Assembly (NCBI RefSeq): GCF_003583935.1
Contig: NZ_QYRN01000001.1
Location: 310,001 to 374,000 of the forward strand
Direction: 5' to 3'
Length of the DNA stretch: 64,000 bases
DNA from: Aureimonas flava
GTDB taxonomy: Bacteria > Pseudomonadota > Alphaproteobacteria > Rhizobiales > Rhizobiaceae
Shown here: positions 34,388 through 41,765 of the stretch, piece after piece
Layout of the letters: each line of letters opens with the position of its first letter
Numbering within the stretch: the stretch's first letter is position 1
Made by a program: the position numbers and the translations under genes
Notes under the pieces: generated by a model
What the model was told of the DNA's origin: nothing
The model's database searches: none
Seen by the model: only the letters and a program-made list of their open reading frames with translations

Positions 34388-37300
34388 ATGGCGGACCTCG
34401 ACCTCGCCCGCGTGAAGCGCAACGTCGCCAAGATGGCAGGCATGAATGCCCCCATGGAGGACATCGACGGCTATATCGCATCGGAGGGCACGACCGTTGA
34501 CGCGGTGCGCGCCTTCAGGCACGGCGCCACATCCCAGCCCGGCCAGTTCGCCGGCCCGGCCATGAACGCCACGGCCGGCATGAACGAAGCGATCTATGGG
34601 ACGCTCGGTGCCCCGGTGGATCTGATGCGCGGCGGCATGAACCTCGCGGTTCGCGGCTTCAATGCCGTGACGGGTTCCGAAGTGCCGACGATCCCCGAGA
34701 ACAGTTTCGGCGGGTCGCGATCCATCGGCGAGGCCATGGGCAGCATTCGGCCCGAGCTCGACCCCACGAACACCGTGGCGGCTGATGCCGGCGACCGCGT
34801 GGCCCGTGGCGTCGGCCAAGGCGTCGCGGGGACGGTCCTGCCGGCCGCCATTGTCGGCGGCGCCGCGCGGGCTGGCGCGATCGGACCCCAGGCGGCCGAG
34901 ATGGGCGCACAGGTCTTCGGGCGGTCGAACAGCGTCCGCAACGTCGGCGCCGAGGCATTGACGGGCGCGGCGGCCGGCGCTGGGTCCGCGACCGCCGCCG
35001 AGTTCACGCCCGAGCAGTATCGCAGCATTGGCAGCTTCGCGGGCGGCCTTGCTGGTGGCGGCATCGGCGCGGCTCTCACCGGCATTCCTGCGCTTGTGCG
35101 GCAGGGTGCCAGCGCCGCCGGCCGCTATCTCGAGCCCTTCACCGAGGGCGGGCGCGAGCGGATGGCGGGTCGCGCCTTGCGTAATGGCGCGACCGATCCG
35201 CAGGCTGCGATTGACGCTATCGAGACGGCGCCTCGCGACCTCGTGCCTGGCTCGCAGCCGACGACGTTCCAGTTGACCGGCGACATGGGCCTGGGTGCGA
35301 TGGAGCGCGGATCGCAGGCGCGATACCCCGCCGAATTCGGGCAGCGCCGCGCCGACCAGAACCAAGCCCGTGTCACCGCCCTTGAGGGCATCCAGCCCGG
35401 CGGCGCCCCGGAGAAGGTGGCGCAATCCGTCCGATCTTTCCTCCAGCAGATCGAGGACGAGGCCGAGGCAACGGTGGGCGCCGCGACCGAGCGGGCACGA
35501 ACTGGCGCGACCGGCCTCGGTGTGGGAGCGCAGGCGGACGAGGCGGGCGCGGCCATGCGTGCGAACCTCGAAAGCGCCCGCGCCGCCGCCAAGGCCCGCG
35601 AGAACGCCCTGTATGCCGCCGTCGATCCCAGCGGCACGATGACGCTCGGCCTGGCGAACACCCGGAAGAGCGCGCAGGGCATCGCTGAGGAAATGTCCCC
35701 CTTGGCGCAGCCGCTCAGCGAGACCGAGCGCCAGATCTATGGGGCCATCGGGCAGGCGGGAGAGGCCGTGCCGCTCCGCGCGATGCGAGACCTTCAATCG
35801 AACCTGAAGGCGGCCATGCGCGCCGAACGCTCGACAAACGGCGAGAGCCCTGCCTATCGTCGCCTGTCGATCGTCTCGGCCGGCATCGCGAAAGACTTTG
35901 ACGACGCGGTGGCTGGGAAGGTCGCACAAGAGGCGCAGGCAGTGGCGCGCGGCGAGATCCGCGCCGAAGATACGATCGAAGCTGCAATGCTTCGACAGCG
36001 TGAGGAATGGGTTGCAGGACGACAGGCAACAGCAGGCACCCAAGCCCGAGCGTCTGGGGCTGATAGTGCAGCGGGTTTTGGAGCCCCTGGACTTGGCCGA
36101 TCGACCTCTGTTCCTTCAGCACTTGGAGGCCAAGGCCAAGCAGGAGGGCGACTTCCAGACCCTTCGGGCGATCCGCGACTACAGGTCGATGGCGCAGCCA
36201 CATTCGACGGAGCCGCCCAAGAGCGCTTGAGGGCTGCGAACGCTGCCACGCGCGAGCGTGCCGAGACCTTCGACAATCCGCTTCTCGCCCCGCTCCGCCG
36301 CAAGTCCGCTACCGAGCTTCCGAACGCCACCGTTGCGCGCCGCATCTTCTCGGGGTCGTCTGAAAGCTTCGAAGCCGTTCAGACCTTCCGCCGCGCGGTC
36401 GGCGATGCGGAGGCGACTGCGACCCTCACGCCATACGCAGTGGGGCAGGCCCGTCGCGCCGCGCTGAACGAAGACGGCACGTTCGACCCGGCGAAGCTCG
36501 ACCGATGGCGCCGGCAGCACGCCGACGCCTTGCGCGCGATGCCCGAGCTCGGCACGCGCCTCGGCGACGTCAACCGGCTGTCCGACACCCTGGCCGAGAC
36601 GGTCGCGACCGAGCGTCAGAGGGTGGAAACGGCGCAGAAGGGCGCGCTCGGCCGCTTCATCGGCAACGAGAACCCCGACGAAGTGTCGAAGACGATCGGC
36701 GGCCTTCTCACCCGGCAGGACGGCGCCCGCCAGCTCGCCGAGATCCGCCGTGCGATCGGCAACGATCCCGAGGCGCTAGAGGGCCTGCGCAAGGCGGCGG
36801 CCGACTTCATCACGGGCCGGCTGATCGGGAACACGGAGGTCGGCACGTCCGGCCAGGCTGGCATCCGCGTCGAGCAATATCAGAACTTCATCCGTCAGAA
36901 CGCGGAGGCGCTTCGGACCATCTTCTCGGATGCCGAGATCCTGTCCATGGAGGGCATCGCCGCCGATATGCAGCGCGCCGGTCGGTCCATCTCGGCCGTG
37001 AAGACCCCCGGAACGCCCGGCACCGCGCAAGACCTCATGGCGGCGCAGGGCGATGACAGCCCCGTGTCGATCCTGGCGAAGATTGTCGGCGCCTCTGCAA
37101 CGACGGGCGGCAGCGTCACGGCGGTCGGCGGCCCGGTCGCCGGCACCATCGCAGGCGTCGGCACGCTGTTTGGCGCTGCCCTGCGCGAGAACGGCATCCG
37201 CCGCGTCGAGGACTTGGTGAAGGACGCGCTTCTCAATCCCGATCGCGCGGCGGCGCTGATGAGCGGCGTACGGCCCAGTAAGCCCGAGCGCGAGACCGCC

Positions 37301-37561
37301 ATCGCACGGCGCTACCGCGCTTCCGTCGCGGCGTCTGGTGCGATGGCTTTGCCGGGAGACGATGAGGACGCGCCGCCGCCTCGCAGCGAGCGCCGATCCA
37401 GTCTGACCCGCGAAATGCGGATCATGGCAGCCTTGCAGGGGCAGGCGCCAACGGCCCGTAGCGAGACGGTCGCGGAAGCTCTGTTGGCCGGGCGTCGGCG
37501 GTCGCCGGCCGAACCCGCAACCCCCAACGCGGTGGCGCGCGCTCTGCGGGCGAGGGCATAG
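34388..37561 (+). CDS. Large phage internal virion (ejection) protein
   Basis: 1057 residues, Ala/Gly-rich, largely helical, with two glycine-rich hydrophobic stretches (about 130-180 and 225-250; e.g. GSFAGGLAGGGIGAALTG) and another near the end (GGPVAGTIAGVGTLFGAAL) that could insert into the host membrane. This is the usual look of large internal or ejection proteins of podoviruses. Order and strand (six bases after the lysozyme-type gene) support this. A Gly/Ser-rich linker at about residues 545-620 overlaps a second open frame. No enzyme motif is seen. Confidence 0.65.
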   Translation: MADLDLARVKRNVAKMAGMNAPMEDIDGYIASEGTTVDAVRAFRHGATSQPGQFAGPAMNATAGMNEAIYGTLGAPVDLMRGGMNLAVRGFNAVTGSEVPTIPENSFGGSRSIGEAMGSIRPELDPTNTVAADAGDRVARGVGQGVAGTVLPAAIVGGAARAGAIGPQAAEMGAQVFGRSNSVRNVGAEALTGAAAGAGSATAAEFTPEQYRSIGSFAGGLAGGGIGAALTGIPALVRQGASAAGRYLEPFTEGGRERMAGRALRNGATDPQAAIDAIETAPRDLVPGSQPTTFQLTGDMGLGAMERGSQARYPAEFGQRRADQNQARVTALEGIQPGGAPEKVAQSVRSFLQQIEDEAEATVGAATERARTGATGLGVGAQADEAGAAMRANLESARAAAKARENALYAAVDPSGTMTLGLANTRKSAQGIAEEMSPLAQPLSETERQIYGAIGQAGEAVPLRAMRDLQSNLKAAMRAERSTNGESPAYRRLSIVSAGIAKDFDDAVAGKVAQEAQAVARGEIRAEDTIEAAMLRQREEWVAGRQATAGTQARASGADSAAGFGAPGLGRSTSVPSALGGQGQAGGRLPDPSGDPRLQVDGAATFDGAAQERLRAANAATRERAETFDNPLLAPLRRKSATELPNATVARRIFSGSSESFEAVQTFRRAVGDAEATATLTPYAVGQARRAALNEDGTFDPAKLDRWRRQHADALRAMPELGTRLGDVNRLSDTLAETVATERQRVETAQKGALGRFIGNENPDEVSKTIGGLLTRQDGARQLAEIRRAIGNDPEALEGLRKAAADFITGRLIGNTEVGTSGQAGIRVEQYQNFIRQNAEALRTIFSDAEILSMEGIAADMQRAGRSISAVKTPGTPGTAQDLMAAQGDDSPVSILAKIVGASATTGGSVTAVGGPVAGTIAGVGTLFGAALRENGIRRVEDLVKDALLNPDRAAALMSGVRPSKPERETAIARRYRASVAASGAMALPGDDEDAPPPRSERRSSLTREMRIMAALQGQAPTARSETVAEALLAGRRRSPAEPATPNAVARALRARA

Positions 37562-37570
37562 GAGGGCATC

Positions 37571-37927
37571 ATGAACGACAACCCCGCGACGCCCTCGGCC
37601 GTCTACGTCGGCAAGCTGCTGGACCGTCTCATCAAGGGGCTGGACGGCCCGTCCGAGCCCGAGCGCGCGATCGGCCTCCTGTCCGCGCTTGTCGGCTCCC
37701 GCTGCGAGACAACCGCGGACCTCCTGGCCCTTGTCGCGCATGGCAACGACCTCGTGCGCCAAGCGTGCCTCCTGCTGGAGGACGAAGACATGCCGATCGA
37801 CCAAGGCGAGGTCTCGCGTTTCCTCCTGTGGTCGATCCTCATCAACGCCCGTGTGCTCGATGCGCTGGAGGGCGCAACGGGGCTGCCCGCATCCGGCTTC
37901 CTCGGCACCGGCCCGACGATCAACTGA
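37571..37927 (+). CDS. Hypothetical protein
   Basis: 118 residues, helical and acidic (YVGKLLDRLIKGLDGPSEPE; GNDLVRQACLLLEDEDM). A GGAGG ribosome site lies before the ATG. It belongs to the rightward virion-type gene set. No family recognised. Confidence 0.55.
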   Translation: MNDNPATPSAVYVGKLLDRLIKGLDGPSEPERAIGLLSALVGSRCETTADLLALVAHGNDLVRQACLLLEDEDMPIDQGEVSRFLLWSILINARVLDALEGATGLPASGFLGTGPTIN

Positions 37928-37939
37928 CGGGAGCACCCC

Positions 37940-38194
37940 ATGAGCTTCATTTTCGACGCGAACGAGACGCCCGAGCAGGCCGCCAAGCGCCGGCAGATAG
38001 GCATGGACGCCCTCCGGGCTGGTGCAACTCGCCAGCCCCAAAACATGGGCGAGGGCATGTCCGCCGTGGCCCAGGCTCTTGCCTATCGATCGATGCAGAA
38101 CAGCCAAGCCAAGGCCGCCGCCGATCCGTGGTCGAGCATGCGCCAGCCAGCCGGCGCGGGGTTCTTCGCCCGCCTCGGCGGCATGTTTCGATAG
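37940..38194 (+). CDS. Small protein sharing a motif with the lysozyme-type virion protein
   Basis: 84 residues. Residues 16-50 match residues 20-54 of the 803-residue virion protein at 20 of 35 positions, centred on NMGEGMSAVAQALAYR versus NVGEGISAIGQALAYR. The shared piece may be a docking or packaging segment of virion components. It has a GGGAG ribosome site. Confidence 0.55.
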   Translation: MSFIFDANETPEQAAKRRQIGMDALRAGATRQPQNMGEGMSAVAQALAYRSMQNSQAKAAADPWSSMRQPAGAGFFARLGGMFR

Positions 38195-38203
38195 GAGGAC
38201 ATC

Positions 38204-38473
38204 ATGAACAACATCGCCCGCAGGCTCCGCCGTCTCGAAGACGAACAGGGCGGAGATAGCCGGATCCTCGTCGTGTTTTCAGGCGGAGCGACCACGCAGG
38301 AGGTCCACGACATGCTGCGGCGGGATCACGGCATCACGGTAAGCCCCCGCGACGAGCTCGTTCACTTCGCCACCATCTACGAGGATGAGGACGGAAACCC
38401 GGATCCGAACCCCGCGCCGCCGCGGTATGTGCCGACGCGCGAGGTCGGCGACTTTAGCCGGGGGCGTCGATGA
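38204..38473 (+). CDS. Small hypothetical protein, tandem-related copy 1
   Basis: 89 residues: N-terminal basic helix IARRLRRLEDEQ, then a strand RILVVFSGG and a helix EEVHDML-like region. The next gene has the same plan, suggesting a tandem duplication. Function unknown. It overlaps that gene by four bases (ATGA). Confidence 0.5.
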   Translation: MNNIARRLRRLEDEQGGDSRILVVFSGGATTQEVHDMLRRDHGITVSPRDELVHFATIYEDEDGNPDPNPAPPRYVPTREVGDFSRGRR

Positions 38474-38703
38474 GCGCTCTCCTGCGCCGTGTCCGCAGGC
38501 TGGAGCGGGAGCACGAACCGAAGACCGGACGACTGATCGTAATCGGTTCTCCCTACACGTTGGCCGAGGAAGCCCGCGAGGCTTTCCTCCAGCGCGAGGG
38601 CATCCGGGTCGCGGACGCGGATCTCGTCATCTGGGTTCTCAGCTTTGTGACAGCGCCCGGGCCGGTGATGCCTCGCCTGATCCGCAACACGCCACTGGCT
38701 TGA
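38470..38703 (+). CDS. Small hypothetical protein, tandem-related copy 2
   Basis: 77 residues with the same layout as the preceding protein: LLRRVRRLEREHEPKTGRLI, then strand and helix (EEAREAFLQREGI), then hydrophobic strand. Function unknown. Confidence 0.5.
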   Translation: MSALLRRVRRLEREHEPKTGRLIVIGSPYTLAEEAREAFLQREGIRVADADLVIWVLSFVTAPGPVMPRLIRNTPLA

Positions 38704-38724
38704 AAACAATCAAGAGGAAATCAA

Positions 38725-39177
38725 GTGTCGCAGCACGGCGGGCCCCGGCAGGGGGCAGGACGGAAGAAGGGCAGCGTCAGCGTCCGGTCGGTCGAGACCA
38801 TCGCGGCTTCCCTGCCGAATGGTGTGTCTCCGGTCGAGTACATGCTGGGCGTCCTGCACGATCCGGCATCGGATGAGAAGTCGAAGGCTTGGGCCGCTGA
38901 GAAGGCCGCACCGTTCGTCCATCCGAAGCCCGCGCCAGCGCAACGGCTGGTGAAGATCGAGCTTCCGGCGACGGACACAGCGGAAGGGGTTTCTGCCGCG
39001 CTGGGCAAGCTCATTCAGGCCGTCGCGACCGGGGATCTCGCGCCGAGCGAGGCGCAGAGCGTTGCTGCGTTGATCGAAGCGCAGCGCAAGGCCATCGAGA
39101 CGAACGACGTCCTCGCACGGCTCGACGCGCTTGAGGAAGCGCAGCGTCGGCCCGGCGGTCCCAAGCTGGTGGCTTGA
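38725..39177 (+). CDS. Terminase-small-subunit-like DNA-binding protein
   Basis: 150 residues from GTG at 38725 with an AGAGGA ribosome site seven bases upstream. The start HGGPRQGAGRKKGS is the basic AT-hook-like lead typical of phage small terminase and related packaging proteins, followed by a helical body (SKAWAAEKAAPFVHPKP) and a C-terminal coiled region (LIEAQRKAIETNDVLARLDA). No large terminase gene is found in the element, so a packaging role here is uncertain. Confidence 0.5.
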   Translation: MSQHGGPRQGAGRKKGSVSVRSVETIAASLPNGVSPVEYMLGVLHDPASDEKSKAWAAEKAAPFVHPKPAPAQRLVKIELPATDTAEGVSAALGKLIQAVATGDLAPSEAQSVAALIEAQRKAIETNDVLARLDALEEAQRRPGGPKLVA

Positions 39178-39179
39178 GC

Positions 39180-40436
39180 ATGGACACGCTTGTCGCCCAC
39201 AACCAACGGGCCGCCGAGGCTCGCGATATGCTGGCCCACATCTTTGCCCGTCATGACCGCGTGTTCCTCGCCTTCTCGGGCGGCAAGGAAAGCCTCGCCC
39301 TCGCTCGCCTCTGCGATCCATGGGCCGGACGCTTCCGCCTCCTTTGGGCCAACACGGGGTACGCCTTCCCGCACGTCGAGGCACTGATCCGCTCCTATGG
39401 CGAGCGCTACGGGCTTGACGAAAGGCGGTCGGACCTCATCGCCAACTGGAAGGCGAACGGCTTGCCGTCGAACGTCGTGCCGATCCCGAACGCCCTCGGC
39501 GGCGGCCTGCATGCGGAGCCGAAGCTCCAGGCGTGGCCCGCCTGCTGCGGCGCGCTGCGCTCGGCGCCGATGCTGGATATGCTCCAGGCCGAGACGGCGC
39601 CCGTGGCAGTGATCCACGGCCAGCGGCATGAGGACCGGACGCCAGGTCTCGGGATGTCGGGGTGGCCCGTGCCCGAATGCGTCGAGGTCGTCGCGCCGCT
39701 CGCGGACTGGAGCAGGGCCGACGTCCTGGCGTTCCTCGAGCATGAAGGCGTGGACCTTCCGGCGCACTATGCTGACGTCCCCGATAGCCTCGACTGCTGG
39801 CTCTGCCCGTCCGCGTTCGGCGAGGCGAAGGGGCCGGCCCGAGCGGCCTACATGCGCAAAGCCTATCCCGAAATGCTCGAGGTGGTAATGCCGGGCGTGC
39901 GGCGGACCCGTGAAGCCGTCGCGGCCGTGGTCGGCACCATCGGCATGTCGGTCGAGAGCGCCCAGCCCCCGCGGGACGAGCTGCGCCCCGTCGCCCAGCA
40001 TCCCGATCGGCTGGGGGATTGCGTCATTGCCGCGCTGGCGACGATCCTCGGCCGCACCTATCCCGAGACGGCAACGCTCCTCGGCTTTCCCTGCGATCCT
40101 GCGACCGGGCACCCTGTCGGCCTGCACAAGGCCGGCGTGCCTATCACCATGCTCGCCGCCCCGCTTCTCGCCGCCGGCATCCCGTCCACGATCATCGTCT
40201 CAGATGAGTTCGCCGCGCGCGTCGGCGATGTGCCCGGCGTCGGGCTCGCTCGGGACCGGCTGCACCAGATGCTTCGCGGCCGGCGTGCGGTGGTGATGAT
40301 CGAAGAGCGCCACGATGACGGCTTCGAGATGCACGCGCTCGGCTGGGTTGGCGATCGGCTATACGACTGCCGACCGCCGGCACCGAACGAGCGCCCGATC
40401 GATGGGGTAGAGATCCTGGCCGCCGTTGTCATGTGA
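39180..40436 (+). CDS. APS/PAPS-reductase-type domain fused to a probable cysteine-peptidase domain
   Basis: 418 residues. Residues about 20-250 form an adenine-nucleotide alpha-hydrolase (PAPS reductase) domain: PPi loop FSGGKES at 32-38, Cys-Cys at 122-123 (PACCGALRSAPM) and Cys-x-x-Cys at 206-209 (DCWLCPSAF). The CC...CxxC set is that which binds a [4Fe-4S] cluster in assimilatory APS reductases. Residues about 270-418 look like a C39/papain-like peptidase: HPDRLGDCVIAALATILGRT with Cys281 and EMHALGWVGDRLYDC with His385. The start at 39180 (ATG) is three bases after the previous stop. Roles in nucleotide or DNA modification, or in processing of a virion protein, are possible; nothing decides. 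Confidence 0.7.
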   Translation: MDTLVAHNQRAAEARDMLAHIFARHDRVFLAFSGGKESLALARLCDPWAGRFRLLWANTGYAFPHVEALIRSYGERYGLDERRSDLIANWKANGLPSNVVPIPNALGGGLHAEPKLQAWPACCGALRSAPMLDMLQAETAPVAVIHGQRHEDRTPGLGMSGWPVPECVEVVAPLADWSRADVLAFLEHEGVDLPAHYADVPDSLDCWLCPSAFGEAKGPARAAYMRKAYPEMLEVVMPGVRRTREAVAAVVGTIGMSVESAQPPRDELRPVAQHPDRLGDCVIAALATILGRTYPETATLLGFPCDPATGHPVGLHKAGVPITMLAAPLLAAGIPSTIIVSDEFAARVGDVPGVGLARDRLHQMLRGRRAVVMIEERHDDGFEMHALGWVGDRLYDCRPPAPNERPIDGVEILAAVVM

Positions 40437-40461
40437 GGGCGGCCAGGAGGATCGCACCCCG

Positions 40462-40734
40462 CTACCGCCTGAAGCGGTTCATGATGCGCGCGATCCAACG
40501 AGCGACAGCGGCGCGATGCGCGTGCCGATCGAACCCCGGCTCGCGCGCAGGATCGAGCGTGTAGGCGATCATCTGCGCCAAGGCGGACAAGGCAGCGCAC
40601 ATGGCGCCGTTGCGCCCCGCTTCGAGAGCGGTCGCGGGCTCAAGCCCGTCGAGGGCGCTGAAGCACCACAGGAGGGCCGCCACCGCCGCGAGGACGATGG
40701 CGAGGAGGGCGGAAATCAGACGGACCTTCTTCAT
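40462..40734 (-). CDS. Small membrane protein
   Basis: 90 residues with an N-terminal hydrophobic helix (RLISALLAIVLAAVAALLWC), a second weaker hydrophobic segment (AMCAALSALAQMIAYTL) and a basic tail. The start at 40734 has an AGGAGA ribosome site. It could be a holin-like or regulatory membrane protein; no partner endolysin is found beside it. Confidence 0.5.
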   Translation of the reverse strand: MKKVRLISALLAIVLAAVAALLWCFSALDGLEPATALEAGRNGAMCAALSALAQMIAYTLDPAREPGFDRHAHRAAVARWIARIMNRFRR

Positions 40735-40864
40735 GGCAAAGTCTCCTGTGCCGGGTTGGCACGAAAAGAAGGCCCGAGAACCTGGCAACCCATCATAGGG
40801 CATGCATTCACAAGTTCGTGAGTGCTGCGGTTCGTGCTAGGCCGGGGAACGGGAGGGAGAGGGA

Positions 40865-41341
40865 ATGGCGAAGGCGAAGCGCGGACGGCCTCGGAAGCAG
40901 CCTCCTCCAGAGGCGTACTACGTCATCGAAATCACGAGCTGGGAATGGCGGTATTGGATCAACGGAGCGCGCCACAGCTTCGACATGACCGCAGTCGTCG
41001 AGAACCGCGACATCATCATCCACGGCATCGTGCGCGGCCCGAAGCTCGGGAAGGTAACGAAGGCGGAGGTCCACCTCGAACCAGGTTGGAAGCTCGAAGA
41101 GGTGAAGCAGCCTAGGGATGGTGAGGAGATTCTGATCGGCTCGATCTGGATGACGACGGGTGTCTTCCAGGCCATGCAGCGGATTACGAACGAGGCAGCC
41201 GCGTCGATCCTCCAGATGCTAATCGCGGACAAGATCCGGTTCGCGTGCGTGACGACCACCCCGCTCCACTACCGCACGGGCGAGATGCGGCGCCTCACCT
41301 TGCAAATGGAACTGGGCGAAGACGAGGACGTCGAACCATAG
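40865..41341 (+). CDS. Hypothetical protein near the right end of the element
   Basis: 158 residues. Starts MAKAKRGRPRKQPPPEAYYV, a basic AT-hook-like lead, followed by a beta-rich part (SWEWRYWINGARHSFDMTAV) . A strong purine-rich ribosome site (GGGAGGGAGAGGG) precedes the ATG. It may bind DNA. It is the last gene before the arm sites and tRNA. Confidence 0.55.
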   Translation: MAKAKRGRPRKQPPPEAYYVIEITSWEWRYWINGARHSFDMTAVVENRDIIIHGIVRGPKLGKVTKAEVHLEPGWKLEEVKQPRDGEEILIGSIWMTTGVFQAMQRITNEAAASILQMLIADKIRFACVTTTPLHYRTGEMRRLTLQMELGEDEDVEP

Positions 41342-41388
41342 CGGTCGGCGCCCTCAAGGCACCTTTCGAAAGTGCAGCGAACCGACGG

Positions 41389-41411
41389 AGTGGGGAAAGA
41401 AGTGGGGAAGG
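41389..41411. repeat. Integrase arm-type sites, right end
   Basis: Same 23-base block as at 17348-17370 with one base changed, again two AGTGGGGAA(A/G) copies with a 12-base period and in the same orientation. It lies 53 bases inside the tRNA 3' end. Confidence 0.7.
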
Positions 41412-41464
41412 ATCACAAGCCAGCTCGTATTAATCAATGAGAACAGAGGCTTGGCACGAAGTCG

Positions 41465-41478
41465 TGGCGGAGAGGATG
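41465..41478. repeat. Candidate attR at the 3' end of tRNA-Ser
   Basis: TGGCGGAGAGGATG, the CCA end, discriminator and acceptor strand of the tRNA read on the plus strand, identical to 17214-17227. Confidence 0.8.
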
Positions 41479-41554
41479 GGATTCGAACCCACGATACCGT
41501 TCCCGGTATACTCCCTTAGCAGGGGAGCGCCTTCGACCACTCGGCCACCTCTCC
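41465..41554 (-). tRNA. tRNA-Ser (anticodon GCT)
   Basis: 90 bases including an encoded CCA. Read on the minus strand it has the acceptor stem GGAGAGG/CCTCTCC, the D-arm GGCCGAGTGG, the anticodon stem-loop CTCCC-CTGCTAA-GGGAG with anticodon GCT, a long variable arm typical of class II tRNA (TATACCGGGAACGGTATC) and the T-arm GGGTTCGAATCCC. Its 3' end is the integration target of the neighbouring element and remains intact. Confidence 0.97.
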
Positions 41555-41765
41555 GACGCGGTTTCGAGTATCGGAAGCCTCCGCAATGTTCAAGGGGCAA
41601 ACGCCGCACATGCGGGAGGCGCGCATGGGGCGGCGCTTCCGCTCGGTACCATAGGTCGCCTATGTCATCTCATTCAAGTTGCAAGGCTAATCGGATTGTG
41701 GCAGGGCGTCGCGCGCGATAGGGTCCTGCTTGTCTGGACCTTGAACACGAAGGAGCCGCCACGCG

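Larger units (their letters stand above)
17214..41478. mobile_element. Integrated phage-like element at tRNA-Ser(GCT)
   Basis: About 24.3 kb bounded by a 14-base direct repeat of the tRNA 3' end (17214-17227 and 41465-41478). Just inside each end is a 23-base repeat with 22 identities (17348-17370 and 41389-41411), probably integrase arm sites. The contents fit a temperate phage relative: P4-type integrase, divergent XRE regulator region, replication operon with DnaB-like helicase, internal virion proteins and a terminase-small-subunit-like protein. There is no recognisable large terminase, portal, capsid, tail tube or lysis gene, so it is cryptic or satellite-like. Genes from 18.7 to 22.8 kb run leftward and most of the rest rightward. 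Confidence 0.85.

Noticed and set aside
39011-40127. Minus-strand open frame of 370 codons opposite the APS-reductase/peptidase fusion
   Set aside because: Antisense shadow without family features; the plus-strand frame has clear catalytic motifs.
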